DNA from: an uncultured Fodinibius sp. | GTDB taxonomy: Bacteria > Bacteroidota > Rhodothermia > Balneolales > Balneolaceae | NCBI GenBank assembly: GCA_913057775.1 | Contig: CAJXOG010000001.1 | Span: 604,031-668,030 of the forward strand | Direction of reading: 5' to 3' | Length of the DNA stretch: 64,000 nt | In this document: positions 30,253-40,642 of the stretch, piece after piece | Layout of the letters: each line of letters opens with the position of its first letter | Position numbering within the stretch: position 1 is the first letter of the stretch | Program-made: the position numbers and the translations under genes | Notes under the pieces: model-generated | Database searches by the model: none | The model's input: only the letters and a program-made list of their open reading frames with translations | Told to the model about the DNA's origin: nothing

Positions 30253-32493
30253 TTATAACTCAATTACTCTTCCTTTTTCTCTTACATATTCCACAAAATT
30301 GGTGTAGGATTCATGAGATGTAATGGTAGTACTGTCGCCTACCACAATAAGCTTTCGTTTTGCTCGGGTCAGCGACACATTCAGTCTTCTGACATCCTCT
30401 AGAAAACCGATGCGTCTATTTTTGTTGCTTCGTGTCAGTGATATGATTACCACCTCTTTTTCTCGTCCCTGGAAACCATCAACTGACTTAATCTCCAGAT
30501 TTTCCGTATCAATTTTACGATCTAACAAATCAACCTGATCTTTATACGGACTGATAACAGCAATATCTTCCGGCTGCATGCCCGATCGCAGTAAATTATC
30601 TGCCATATGTGCAATCAGCAGAGCTTCCTCGGGATTTTCTTTGGATGTTGATCCCTGTCGCATTCGTTCAGAGGCATCACGTCCAGCTGTATCCACAAAT
30701 ACAACCGGTTCATGGGGATCCAGAATCTCCGTCATATTGTTATCAAACAAATTGATATCCAGCTGGAAATCTTCGAGCGTATGCTTCTTCACACTTTCAT
30801 CGGCGGTAAGTATCCCGTCGTAAAATTGTTTATTCGAAAATTCCATAATTTTCTCATGCATGCGATACTGTACCTCCAGCATATTTTTGATGCCTGTATG
30901 CTTTTCAGCAAGTCGTTCAAAAAGCGTATCTGCTAATCCTTGGTCAGCAGCTTTACGATTTTTCACCGTCGGTGGCAGCTGCAGATGGTCTCCGGCCATT
31001 ACTACCTTCTTGCCGTGGGTAATCGGTATCAAACAACTTGGTTCCGTTGACTGCGTAGCCTCATCAATTACCACAAGATCAAATTCACGGTCTTCTACCA
31101 GTTTACTTCCGGCTGTGCTGTTGGTTGTGCAAATAACCTGCTTGGAATCCAGAATTTCATTAATGGCTTCCTGGCGAAGCTGATCCGCTTCCTCAAAAAG
31201 ATCTTCGATCTCATCTTGAAGCTCAATCCAACGGGCCATATCCTGAATTTTATCTTCGGATACGCCCCGCGAACTACGCTCTTCTTCGGCAAGATCTTTG
31301 ATTTTGGTATTACTCATGCCACGTCGATATTTGCCGGATGGATGCGTAAATTCTTCCTGCTCCTCTTTTTTCTCAAATGCCTGAGCCCGCAACTCCTCCG
31401 ACTTTTGATACTGTTCATTTTGCTCGATCAGACTGTCCAGTGTATGTTCTTTTAGTTGGGGCGTTACCCGTGCCGGATGCCCCACTCGGACTGCTTTTAC
31501 TCCACGATCCAGCAGGAAATCCAGCATATTATCAACGGCAATATTTGATGCTGCCGTAGCAAGTACTTTCTGTCCATTTGCTACCGCCTGTTCAATCACT
31601 TCAATAGCTGTAGTTGTTTTACCGGTGCCCGGCGGACCGTGAATGAGATGAAAATCTTTAGCCCCGATACTTTTCTGCACTGCTTCTTTTTGGGAATCAT
31701 TCAACTCTTTATTGAACCACTCTCCCACCTCTGCCTTCGCTGCTTCTTCTGGCGAATCCAAGCCCACTATAATATTGCGAAGTTTTGCTAATCGTCCGGT
31801 TGCTTCTTCTGCCCGAGTCAACGCATCCTTCATCCGCTGGTAGGTAATATCATTGACATAGAGATCCATGCGCAATCCCTTGCCAAAGATGAAGCTCTTG
31901 GGCTGATCAAAAGCAACAGTAACAGAATAGTTCGTTTTCTGTACCACCGTACCCGTGGGATTATCGCTGAGCAATGGATCCCTGCGCGAAATCATCACGA
32001 GATCACCAACAGCTATTTCTGTATCCGGGAGTGGTTCACCTTTATGCTCTCGCATAAATTTCACCAGCTTACCTTCAAGCGCATTACCTTCGTCACGGCC
32101 TCGCAAATGAAGAATCGCTTTTCCGTCGGCCTCGCGCTGTTCGCCAGAAAGGGTACGAATACTTTCCTCATGCTCCCGCATTTCCTGTTCGCGTTCCAGC
32201 TCAACAAGCCGCTGGAACTCATCAACATAATCATAGATGGTTTCAATATCCTCAAGATCTTTCTCTTCTATGTTCCGAACCGATACCCGGGAATTGCCCA
32301 CTTTTTTGCCATTCAGTTGCACTGCAAGCTCTTCTGCCTTTCCATTATTTACTTCTACAAAAGCTTTCGAGCCATTAATACTAATATTTCCAATAATTCC
32401 GGGATCGATGTCCGTTTCGCCACCAATAGCACCAAGAATATCGCCCGGACCTTGATTTTCTAATTCAGTGATTAAAATGTTGCCTTCTGCCAT
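30253..32493 (-). CDS. SF1B helicase, IGHMBP2/UPF1-like
   Basis: HGPPGTGKTTTAIEVIEQAV, LVVIDEATQSTEPSCLIP, GDHLQLPPTV, LEVQYRMHEKIMEFSNKQFYDG, SVDGFQGREKEVVIISLTRSN, RLNVSLTRAKRKLIVVGD. Confidence 0.96.
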   Translation of the reverse strand: MAEGNILITELENQGPGDILGAIGGETDIDPGIIGNISINGSKAFVEVNNGKAEELAVQLNGKKVGNSRVSVRNIEEKDLEDIETIYDYVDEFQRLVELEREQEMREHEESIRTLSGEQREADGKAILHLRGRDEGNALEGKLVKFMREHKGEPLPDTEIAVGDLVMISRRDPLLSDNPTGTVVQKTNYSVTVAFDQPKSFIFGKGLRMDLYVNDITYQRMKDALTRAEEATGRLAKLRNIIVGLDSPEEAAKAEVGEWFNKELNDSQKEAVQKSIGAKDFHLIHGPPGTGKTTTAIEVIEQAVANGQKVLATAASNIAVDNMLDFLLDRGVKAVRVGHPARVTPQLKEHTLDSLIEQNEQYQKSEELRAQAFEKKEEQEEFTHPSGKYRRGMSNTKIKDLAEEERSSRGVSEDKIQDMARWIELQDEIEDLFEEADQLRQEAINEILDSKQVICTTNSTAGSKLVEDREFDLVVIDEATQSTEPSCLIPITHGKKVVMAGDHLQLPPTVKNRKAADQGLADTLFERLAEKHTGIKNMLEVQYRMHEKIMEFSNKQFYDGILTADESVKKHTLEDFQLDINLFDNNMTEILDPHEPVVFVDTAGRDASERMRQGSTSKENPEEALLIAHMADNLLRSGMQPEDIAVISPYKDQVDLLDRKIDTENLEIKSVDGFQGREKEVVIISLTRSNKNRRIGFLEDVRRLNVSLTRAKRKLIVVGDSTTITSHESYTNFVEYVREKGRVIEL

Positions 32494-32676
32494 ATTTTAA
32501 TCCCAATTTTCAGTTTTTTAGATTGCTCATTAGCAACATTTAAACACAAAAAAAAGTAGAAGAAATTCCAAGGATCATATGAAATTTAAAATCTCGACAG
32601 GCATCAAAAAATGTACATGCTAATCCCCCAAAATAATTAATATAAACTTGATGATACTTTTTTGTCTAGATATGCT

Positions 32677-33498
32677 TCATTCGAATTTCCTACCTGAAAC
32701 GACAACAAATTCACCCGGAATATCATATCCAGACCCATTGCCAAAAGGCTGAATCGAATCTATATATTCTTCGTGTGCTTTCTCCTTGGTTTTCTCTTGA
32801 AATTTACGATATGCCAGAGCTACCGCACCTCCCAAAAAAGCACCTATTATCGCCTCTTCATCTGATTCATATTGCAATGTTACATCAAACCGATCAGATT
32901 GCAAATCCTCGAAGCCGACTTTTTGAAAGGTCTGATATAAATTATTACCCGTTCCCAACTGGAAAAACAGCGGGCATACATCCGACTCTACACGGCGGTC
33001 CACGATAGGAAAAAGCTCTGCCCATCCGCAAGCACTGCGACGTCCCCAAACCAGCGCCGTTGCTCGTCCACCCGGCTTAACGACGCGATACATTTCCTCG
33101 ATCGCTTTGTCTGGATTGGGATAATACATCAGACCCAGTGAGTTGATAGCAATATCAAATGTACTATCGGGAAATTCCAGTTCTTCAGCATCCATATGTT
33201 CAAATATAATATTCGACATCCCTTTCTTTTTGGCTTCCTCCGTCGCTTTTTCGATCATACCCTCAGAAAGATCAATAGCTACAATCTCCCCTTCGGATCC
33301 GACAGTCTTTGCAATTGGAAAAGTCACCAGCCCCGTTCCGCATGAAATATCTAGTACCTTTTCTCCCTTTTTAAGATTGGCTTTTTCAAGTAGTCGTTCC
33401 TGCGCTGGCCAAAGCTGTTGTTCCCAGCCTGTATCATAATGAGGAGAAGAATAATCCCAGCCGTATCTCTGTACTCTTCGCTGTAATTCCGGTCTCAT
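32677..33498 (-). CDS. Class I SAM-dependent methyltransferase
   Basis: GEKVLDISCGTGLVTFPIAKTVGSEGEIVAIDLSEGMIEKA, FDIAINSLGLMYYPNPDKAIEEMYRVVKPGGR. Confidence 0.9.
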   Translation of the reverse strand: MRPELQRRVQRYGWDYSSPHYDTGWEQQLWPAQERLLEKANLKKGEKVLDISCGTGLVTFPIAKTVGSEGEIVAIDLSEGMIEKATEEAKKKGMSNIIFEHMDAEELEFPDSTFDIAINSLGLMYYPNPDKAIEEMYRVVKPGGRATALVWGRRSACGWAELFPIVDRRVESDVCPLFFQLGTGNNLYQTFQKVGFEDLQSDRFDVTLQYESDEEAIIGAFLGGAVALAYRKFQEKTKEKAHEEYIDSIQPFGNGSGYDIPGEFVVVSGRKFE

Positions 33499-34022
33499 GA
33501 TATCCCCTTTTCTGTTGATTTAATTGTTACTTCGCGCTCTACCGGAATAGCTCGGCTAAAATCATCCAATACCGGGCTATGGCTGTCGGCTTCCTCAATG
33601 AGTTGCATAATGTTATCTTCTGGTGCTGGACTTTCGATATATACCTTGTATCGCATCGCCTTAAATCCGGGAGGATTATCACTGAGGTGCAACATAGGCC
33701 GGGCATCAAAGTCCGACTCCACATCCACTTCTATTTTGTCGATGGGAATACCCAACACAGCGGCCCGCTGCGAGTAGGCAATTGCCAGGCAACTGCCCAA
33801 CGCACCTCGTTCCAAAATTCCAGGCCCGGGTCCAGCGTCGTTACCGCCCTCCGAAGTACCGATATCTACCTTAAATTTCCAGTGCTTATGCTCAACTTCG
33901 CAGGTAGTTCCGTCAAATAAACGCACCTTCGTTGTAGCGGTACTTTTCGCTTTCGACGGACGAAGTTTCAGCATTTTTTGATTTCGCTTAAACGCTTCTT
34001 TTATCGTTTGTGGATCGGCCAT
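33495..34022 (-). CDS. OsmC-family protein
   Basis: GPGILERGALGSCLAIAYSQRAAVLGIPIDKIEVDVESDFDARPMLHLSDNPPGFKAMRYKVYIESPA; 4-bp overlap with downstream methyltransferase. Confidence 0.88.
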   Translation of the reverse strand: MADPQTIKEAFKRNQKMLKLRPSKAKSTATTKVRLFDGTTCEVEHKHWKFKVDIGTSEGGNDAGPGPGILERGALGSCLAIAYSQRAAVLGIPIDKIEVDVESDFDARPMLHLSDNPPGFKAMRYKVYIESPAPEDNIMQLIEEADSHSPVLDDFSRAIPVEREVTIKSTEKGIS

Positions 34023-34125
34023 AATCAATCCCCTTTATTTAAATAACTAAAATTATATCTCTACCACTTACTCCTTAAACTAAGTTACTATTAATACTAA
34101 ACTTACGTGAAATTTATTTCTGGAA

Positions 34126-35736
34126 TTATTTTTCACCGGCAAAACTTCTGGCTTCCTTAATATCTTCGCGGCTGGAATTGCCGGCTGTGGTTAGCAATCG
34201 CTGATAATATTCTTCAGCGGCCAACTTGTCTCCCGCTTGATCAGCGGCACGGGCCGCCCCCAGCAACGTATTATATCGTCCCGGCCAGATTTCATCGGAT
34301 GCTTTATAAGCTTCAAGTGCCTCACCAGGTCGATCGAGATCCATAAGCAGCTCTCCCAGAGCTTCGTTCGGTGGCAACAGGGCGCCTGGTGTTACAGGAT
34401 GTTTCTCAATTTTACCCTCCAGTTCGGCAGCCGACTGCATGAGTGCAATAGCCTTATCATTGTCAGTATTGGCATGCGCTATCCAACCCGCCAAAATACG
34501 GCGATCAATTTCAATGTAATTGGCCATATCATCGGCTCCGCTGTCTTTTGCATTATCCCTGAGAGTGCGAAGTTGTTCTTCGGCCTCGTTCGCCATTTCT
34601 AAATTACCGGTATGGACCGAACCAAGTCCCCGGGCAAACCAAGTTAATCCCTCTGCCCATGGGGAGGAATCCCACGGTAAATAATCAGGTGTACGCGGTT
34701 TAAGGTCTGCCGCCTTTTCCCAATCGTGTCGCTCTACCGCCAGTCGCGCGGGTATTGCCGCCATGTGGAATGCTGCAATAAATGATGCCTGATGTGGATC
34801 TTTGGACCAAACTTGCTCCGCAACTGCATTAGCATTGTCATCCTCACCCCGCTGCAAATAGGCATAAACGAGGTAATCTATTGCATGAGCATAATGATGA
34901 GATACAGCATTACCTGCCGGATGATTAAGAGCGGCCTCCGCCGACTTTTTATTCCAGTTGATCACTTCCGGCCAATTCCCCAAGCGAACATAGATATGCG
35001 TGGGCATGTGCAAGGCGTGTGGGACATCAGGAGCAATTTTTCCATAGGCTTCTACAATATCGAGCGCATTTTCCGCACGTCCATCCACATCTGTTGCATG
35101 AATAGTGTAGTGGATAGCTCCCGGATGGCGGGGATTTTCTTCATAAACTTCCCGGAGCAGGGCCTCGGCCTTATCATGCAGCGGGTTACGATCATGAGCG
35201 CGCTGGGCCAACGTGAGAAGCGACAATCCGTATAATGCTGTAATATTCGGATCATCGGGATACGCCTCATATGCAACCTCTACTCCATCTGCCCAACGTT
35301 CAATTCGCTGCCAAAAATCGGTTGTTCTCGGATTTCGAAAAAAAGCAGCCGTAGACTCAGCCAGCAATCTTTCCCGCTCACTCTCGGCAAGTTCAACCGC
35401 TTTACTGCTGAGTTCCCAACCTTTTTGCAGGTCTTCTTCAGAGGGACGCGTGCCCCAAAGCGGCTGGAACAGCGTAGTTGCCATTCCCCAGTAGGCCATC
35501 GCGCAATTAGGATCAGTCTCGGCAATTTCTTGAAAATCGCCCTTTGCAGTTTCATACATCATATTATGCAGCATAGCCACGGCACGATCAAAATCAGCCT
35601 GAACTTGCTTATTACACGAAACATTAAAATCAACTTCTCCATATTGTTGAGGTTGAGCACTCAGCTCCTGCACAGAATATGTAAGTAGAAAGACTATAGA
35701 TCCAATCCCAATGCTTAAAGTTAGTTTCTTTTTCAT
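34126..35736 (-). CDS. TPR-repeat secreted protein, paralogous to 23891-25576
   Basis: CAMAYWGMATTLFQPLWG, PHALHMPTHIYVRLGNWPEVI, signal peptide after MKKKLTLSIGIGSIVFLLTYSVQELSAQ. Confidence 0.85.
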   Translation of the reverse strand: MKKKLTLSIGIGSIVFLLTYSVQELSAQPQQYGEVDFNVSCNKQVQADFDRAVAMLHNMMYETAKGDFQEIAETDPNCAMAYWGMATTLFQPLWGTRPSEEDLQKGWELSSKAVELAESERERLLAESTAAFFRNPRTTDFWQRIERWADGVEVAYEAYPDDPNITALYGLSLLTLAQRAHDRNPLHDKAEALLREVYEENPRHPGAIHYTIHATDVDGRAENALDIVEAYGKIAPDVPHALHMPTHIYVRLGNWPEVINWNKKSAEAALNHPAGNAVSHHYAHAIDYLVYAYLQRGEDDNANAVAEQVWSKDPHQASFIAAFHMAAIPARLAVERHDWEKAADLKPRTPDYLPWDSSPWAEGLTWFARGLGSVHTGNLEMANEAEEQLRTLRDNAKDSGADDMANYIEIDRRILAGWIAHANTDNDKAIALMQSAAELEGKIEKHPVTPGALLPPNEALGELLMDLDRPGEALEAYKASDEIWPGRYNTLLGAARAADQAGDKLAAEEYYQRLLTTAGNSSREDIKEARSFAGEK

Positions 35737-35810
35737 AAGTACATCCTCATCATTTTTTATTTTCTGACAGTTCATCAACTCCTTTCTTTAATAACCAATT
35801 ACAGGATCTT

Positions 35811-36548
35811 TCAATCACCCTTGGGAAACGGAATTAGCATATTCACCCGCTCACGGTATTTTTTATATTTTTCGCCGTGATACCGGATCAGATCTTTTTC
35901 TTCAAACCATATTCCAACAAATATATAGCCAGTTGTGGCGATACTAAATATCAAGTGTCCCAAAGTCATATGCGGAGTGGCCCAAAATGCGATGATAAAT
36001 CCGAGCATCAGCGGGTGACGCACATATTTATATAACCCAGACTTCTGAAACTCTAAGGGCGTAACTTCTTTCTTTTTTAGATGCAGATACACCTGTCGCA
36101 AACCGAAGAGATCAAAGTGATTAATCATAAATGTCGAAAGAAACACAATGCCCCATCCTATCCAGAACAGTGTCTCTAGTAGAAAATATCCGGCTCCGGC
36201 CTCGACCACCCAGATAGTTTCAGGAAGCGGACGCCATTGCCAGTAGAGAAGAATTAGAATCACGCTGCTGAGCAATACATAGGTACTTCGCTCAATATGC
36301 CTTGGAACAATATTGGTCCACCACTTTTTGAAACCGTCGCGCGCCATAACTGAGTGTTGGACCGCAAATAACAATAACAGCACGGCATTAAATACCAAAG
36401 CATTAAACAGACTTCCAGCTTCCGGACCGCCACTGTTGATCGTTTTGGGCACTCCGAAATCACCTACAAATGCGATTGCATAGAGAAAAGATCCCAGAAA
36501 AATGAGATACGAAACAATTCCATAAATAAATGGAAGAACTCGTGCCAT
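35811..36548 (-). CDS. mddA: MddA-like methanethiol S-methyltransferase (isoprenylcysteine carboxyl methyltransferase superfamily)
   Basis: Multi-TM; RHIERSTYVLLSSVILILLYWQWRPLP, FDLFGLRQVYLHL, SGLYKYVRHPLMLGFIIAFWATPHMTLGHLIFSI. Confidence 0.75.
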   Translation of the reverse strand: MARVLPFIYGIVSYLIFLGSFLYAIAFVGDFGVPKTINSGGPEAGSLFNALVFNAVLLLLFAVQHSVMARDGFKKWWTNIVPRHIERSTYVLLSSVILILLYWQWRPLPETIWVVEAGAGYFLLETLFWIGWGIVFLSTFMINHFDLFGLRQVYLHLKKKEVTPLEFQKSGLYKYVRHPLMLGFIIAFWATPHMTLGHLIFSIATTGYIFVGIWFEEKDLIRYHGEKYKKYRERVNMLIPFPKGD

Positions 36549-36784
36549 TTTGTTTTACCTCCTTAATTATTTTGATTTGAACTTCTGATATTTATGGTTT
36601 GTTCCCTTCCATGAATAGCACAGATTTGTATTAGTAATCACTGTCTTAAATCCAGCACCCCTTTTCATATTTATCTTACTGAAAGACAGGTCCTGTTGCT
36701 ATTCTCAAAGATTAAATAGTCTTCATCATGTTAATATTTAGATTTAGCAAATCTGGTTTAAGCTTTTAATTTATAAAAACCACC

Positions 36785-37225
36785 TTATTTAGCAGCAAAG
36801 GCATCGATAGGCTCTTCAAAAGCAATAAAAAGTACACAAGGATCACTCGAAATACATGCTGCCTTGTGGCGACGTTCGGCCGGTCCGTACGCATAGGAAT
36901 TGACATCGATCACTTGGGGAGCCTGTCCCTCATATTCAACTTTCATTTTCCCTGATACCAACACCATGCGTTCTGCTGAATGATGCCAGTGATTCGGCAC
37001 TTTCGTGTTTCCTTCCAATTTGAAGAAAATATCTGCATTGGACTGAGCCGGATCCCCCTGAAGAACAGCAATACGACAGTTTTCTGGCATAAATTCAGGA
37101 CAGCCTCCCCATTCAAGTTCATTGGCCTCAATACTACGGACAAAAGCATCTCCTTGATCCTGCGCAACAACCAAAACTGGAAATAAAAACGTTAAAACAG
37201 TGATCACATATAATTGATTAGACAT
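36785..37225 (-). CDS. Secreted cupin-domain protein
   Basis: Signal peptide; VPNHWHHSAERMVLVSGKMKVEYEGQAPQVIDVNSYAYGPAERRHKAAC. Confidence 0.85.
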   Translation of the reverse strand: MSNQLYVITVLTFLFPVLVVAQDQGDAFVRSIEANELEWGGCPEFMPENCRIAVLQGDPAQSNADIFFKLEGNTKVPNHWHHSAERMVLVSGKMKVEYEGQAPQVIDVNSYAYGPAERRHKAACISSDPCVLFIAFEEPIDAFAAK

Positions 37226-37365
37226 AGCAATTGGATTTAGTTTCTGGAGTAAATATATCTGGCTATATCTAACCTACCTCAAACGATTTGGAAGGACAAT
37301 TTTAGAAGGGTCAACAATAGGTAAACAATGCTCTTAAAAAGTCCTCTGTGACTTTAAAAAAGATA

Positions 37366-39318
37366 TTAGCTCTGCTTTTCGATTTCTCTCTTTTCAATCT
37401 CCATCATAAATTCAGTGAGATTTTCCTCGGTCTCTATATCCAACTTTTTGCGGAGCCGATAGCGAGCGGTCTTTACGCTGTCAGGCGTGATGCCCATAAT
37501 AGTAGCAGTCTCTTTAATAGACAGGTTTAACTTTGCCAGTGCTGAAAGTCGCAGTTCATTGGGGGTAAGATCAGGATACTGCTCTTTTAAAGCATCGAAA
37601 AAGTCGGTATGTACTTCCTCAAAGTAAAGACGAAACTGCTCCCAGTCTTCGTCAAGACTGAAGCTGTAATCCACCATATTTCGCAACTTCTGCAACGATC
37701 GGTTAACATCTCCATTATCCTTTTGACAGATCGCATTGATCTTATTTTTAAGCTCTTTCATTGTCTCATTTTTCTGCACCAGGTGTAAAGTATATGTGGT
37801 CAACTGTTTATTTTTGAATTCCAGATCTTGCTCCAGTTGCCTTTCTTTAAGGCGCTTATTTTCTAACTCTGCACGATTCTTATTTATCTTCATTCGCTGA
37901 CGATTATAAACTAAAACTCCTATAATCACGATTAGAACCAGACCAGCAAAAAACGCATTTCTGAGAAAAGCCTGTTGCTCTTTTTCTTTCTGTAATAGTG
38001 TAATTTCCTGCTCTTTCTTTTTGGTTTCATACCTAGTCTGCATTTCAGTAATTTGTCGTGCCTTAGCTTGATTTAAAATGCTGTCCTGTACCACCATCAT
38101 TTGTTCCTGGGCTGATAATGCTTTTTTGAACTCACCTTTTCTCCGGTACGCTTCAATCAAAGTTTCTAGAACTTGGCGACTGAGTTCAAATGACTGCATT
38201 TTCTCAGCAGTCTCCAATGCCTTCGACGCCAATGTAAGAGATTGTGTAAGTTCTCCCTGCTCAAGGTAATTTCGAGCAATCTGGATCTGGATTTTAACTA
38301 CCTCTTCTAACCTTCCACTTTTTCTAAATAAGTCCAGCGTCTGAATTAAATATGTATTGGCATTAGATAAATCCCCCTGCTCGGCATGGATAACAGCAAT
38401 ATTTTTCATTGCTAAGGCTTGCAAACTTTTGTCCGATATCCCCTTGGCCAAACTCAGCGCCTCTTGGTTTGCTGTCAACGCCTGTTGATATGATTTCATA
38501 TTTTTATGTAGATCACTAATATCAAGCAAAATCGTTGCCGATGCATGCTCTCCGGGCAGCCGCTGTGAGGCTTCCAATGCTGTATTCATAAATTTCAAGG
38601 CTTGGTCTGTTTCACCTGTCGAAGCGTAGATATTACCTAACTGCACGGCATTTATTGCTGTTTCGCTGGCATCATCGTTCTCCATACTTATTGATAATGC
38701 CCGTTTATAAAAACTGATAGCCTTTTTCTTTTGTCCCAGCCGCTCATTGATAACTCCAATATTTTTTAGGGTATTTATCAAATCCACCTGCTCGGCCAGT
38801 CGCTCTCGAAGTTCAAGAGCATTGTAATAATACTCGAGCGCGTTTGGATAATCACTTTGCCTTCGATACAATGCCCCGATATTTTCAAGTGTTACCGCCA
38901 CTCTTTCAGATTCTTCTAATTGCTTATAGATACGTTCGGCTGCCAGAAGATGCTGCAATCCTTCGGGATTTTCTCCTTTTATAGACAACAATCGTCCTAG
39001 TTTACGATGGCTTTCTGCTTGCAGATATTCTCTTGTATGAAGCTTAGCATTTTGTAATGCTTCTCTTACATAAATAATCGCGGAATCTATATTTGATCGT
39101 CGAGTTTGATCACTTAGTTTCCACAATACCTCAATACGCTGATCTCCCTGCGCTTCTTGTAATAATGCCTTCAAACTATCGGTTTTGGGAATCAGCTGGG
39201 CACTGAGAGGAGTAACAGTAAAGCCTAGAAATAGCGTGCTGATTAAAAATACCTTCACAAGCACAAATACCAAGGGACTTTTCCATCCTAATCCATATTC
39301 TTGGTCATAAAGGTACAT
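37366..39318 (-). CDS. TPR-repeat membrane protein with C-terminal HTH (LuxR-like) regulator
   Basis: Multiple TPRs, TM NAFFAGLVLIVIIGVLVYNRQR, C-terminal LTPNELRLSALAKLNLSIKETATIMGITPDSVKTARYRLRKKL. Confidence 0.85.
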   Translation of the reverse strand: MYLYDQEYGLGWKSPLVFVLVKVFLISTLFLGFTVTPLSAQLIPKTDSLKALLQEAQGDQRIEVLWKLSDQTRRSNIDSAIIYVREALQNAKLHTREYLQAESHRKLGRLLSIKGENPEGLQHLLAAERIYKQLEESERVAVTLENIGALYRRQSDYPNALEYYYNALELRERLAEQVDLINTLKNIGVINERLGQKKKAISFYKRALSISMENDDASETAINAVQLGNIYASTGETDQALKFMNTALEASQRLPGEHASATILLDISDLHKNMKSYQQALTANQEALSLAKGISDKSLQALAMKNIAVIHAEQGDLSNANTYLIQTLDLFRKSGRLEEVVKIQIQIARNYLEQGELTQSLTLASKALETAEKMQSFELSRQVLETLIEAYRRKGEFKKALSAQEQMMVVQDSILNQAKARQITEMQTRYETKKKEQEITLLQKEKEQQAFLRNAFFAGLVLIVIIGVLVYNRQRMKINKNRAELENKRLKERQLEQDLEFKNKQLTTYTLHLVQKNETMKELKNKINAICQKDNGDVNRSLQKLRNMVDYSFSLDEDWEQFRLYFEEVHTDFFDALKEQYPDLTPNELRLSALAKLNLSIKETATIMGITPDSVKTARYRLRKKLDIETEENLTEFMMEIEKREIEKQS

Positions 39319-39388
39319 AGGCTCCCCGATTTTGAAAAAAGCCAGAATGGTAACTTCATTCCAGGCTCAAACTGTATCTCATCTTGAC

Positions 39389-40582
39389 CTACTCCTCTGC
39401 TTCTATCTTTGATTTCTCTACATCCTCATTCCAGGAATAGGGATAACTCTCATCATCCAATTTCTTGGCTTTGGTCGTCAAATACAACGGATGGAATGTA
39501 TCAATCATCACCGCATATTCGTCGGTGGCTTCCTTGCCAATGCTTCCCTCGTATTTACCGGGATGCGGTCCATGTGGAATACCGCCGGGATGCTGCGTAA
39601 TACTGGCTTCCTCAACGCCTTTTCGACTCATAAAATCACCTTTTACATAGTATAGCACTTCATCGGAATCTACGTTGGAATGAGCATAAGGCGCCGGAAT
39701 TGATTTCGGATGATAGTCGTACTTGCGCGGACAAAATGAACAGACCACGTAATTGTTGCCCTCAAATGTCTGATGTACGGGCGGCGGCTGATGGACACGT
39801 CCTGTAATGGGCTCAAAATCCTTGATATTAAAAATCCAGGGATAGAGATAGCCATCCCAGCCAACCACATCAAAGGGATGATGCTCATACCAATACGAGG
39901 TGTATCGTCCCTGTTTTTTTATACGGACCTCAAATTTACCCTGCTTATTAACAAAAATTGGTCCTTCTGGACGACGGATATCACGTTCGCAATACGGACT
40001 GTTTTCTAAGAATTGTCCCTTATCAGAAAGGTATCTGTTCGGAATATCCACCGGTCCCGTCGAATCAACGGTGAGCATACGATTTTTCTCAGTTTCAAAC
40101 ACTACTTGGTAGATCGTGCCACGTGGGATATAGATATAATCTCCCCAACCGAATTTTAACTTTCCAAACATAGTCTGAATATATCCTTCCCCTTCATGGA
40201 TGAACAGCAGCTCATCGTGCTCACCATTTTTGTAGAAGTAATCCATTGGTTCGGTGGGACGTACGGCTCCAATCTGTACATCATTATTAAAAAGTAACAC
40301 TTTTCGTCCCATCACAGGATCGCCTCCTTCCTCGATGTTGGCAGTCCGAAGGTGATGATGGCGAAGCATGCCTTCATCCCACTTTTCAATTTTTACCTCC
40401 TCACCTTTTTCCACCTTGAATGTTTTGGTAGGTGGATTATGGTGATACATCAGCGATGATACACCGTGAAACCCCTCGGCACCGAACAAGTGTTCTTGAT
40501 ATAACTCCCCATCTGGCCGACGAAATTGCGTATGCCGTTTGTTCGGAATCTTTCCTAATTGATGATAAATCATGGCTGTCAC
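39389..40582 (-). CDS. hmgA: Homogentisate 1,2-dioxygenase
   Basis: GFHGVSSLMYHHNPPT, FGWGDYIYIPRGTIYQV, NNYVVCSFCPRKYDYHPKSIPAPYAHSNVDSDEVLYYVKGDFMSR, GGIPHGPHPGKYEGSIG. Confidence 0.93.
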   Translation of the reverse strand: MTAMIYHQLGKIPNKRHTQFRRPDGELYQEHLFGAEGFHGVSSLMYHHNPPTKTFKVEKGEEVKIEKWDEGMLRHHHLRTANIEEGGDPVMGRKVLLFNNDVQIGAVRPTEPMDYFYKNGEHDELLFIHEGEGYIQTMFGKLKFGWGDYIYIPRGTIYQVVFETEKNRMLTVDSTGPVDIPNRYLSDKGQFLENSPYCERDIRRPEGPIFVNKQGKFEVRIKKQGRYTSYWYEHHPFDVVGWDGYLYPWIFNIKDFEPITGRVHQPPPVHQTFEGNNYVVCSFCPRKYDYHPKSIPAPYAHSNVDSDEVLYYVKGDFMSRKGVEEASITQHPGGIPHGPHPGKYEGSIGKEATDEYAVMIDTFHPLYLTTKAKKLDDESYPYSWNEDVEKSKIEAEE

Positions 40583-40592
40583 CTCATTTCAT

Positions 40593-40642
40593 TTGAGTAG
40601 TGAGATATGAGTTATGAGACCGTCTCAATACTCACGACTAAT
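40593..40642. repeat. Intergenic palindrome, family ACTCA (hmgA-hpd gap)
   Basis: TTGAGTAGTGAGATATGAGTTATGAGAC c GTCTCAATACTCACGACTAAT; inner TGAGTtaTGAGAC/GTCTCaaTACTCA pairs 11/13. Confidence 0.75.

Noticed and set aside
39318-39389. CCAGAATGgtaacttCATTCCAGG as a terminator or palindrome
   Set aside because: Stem too short (5 bp continuous) and no T tract; not distinguishable from chance.
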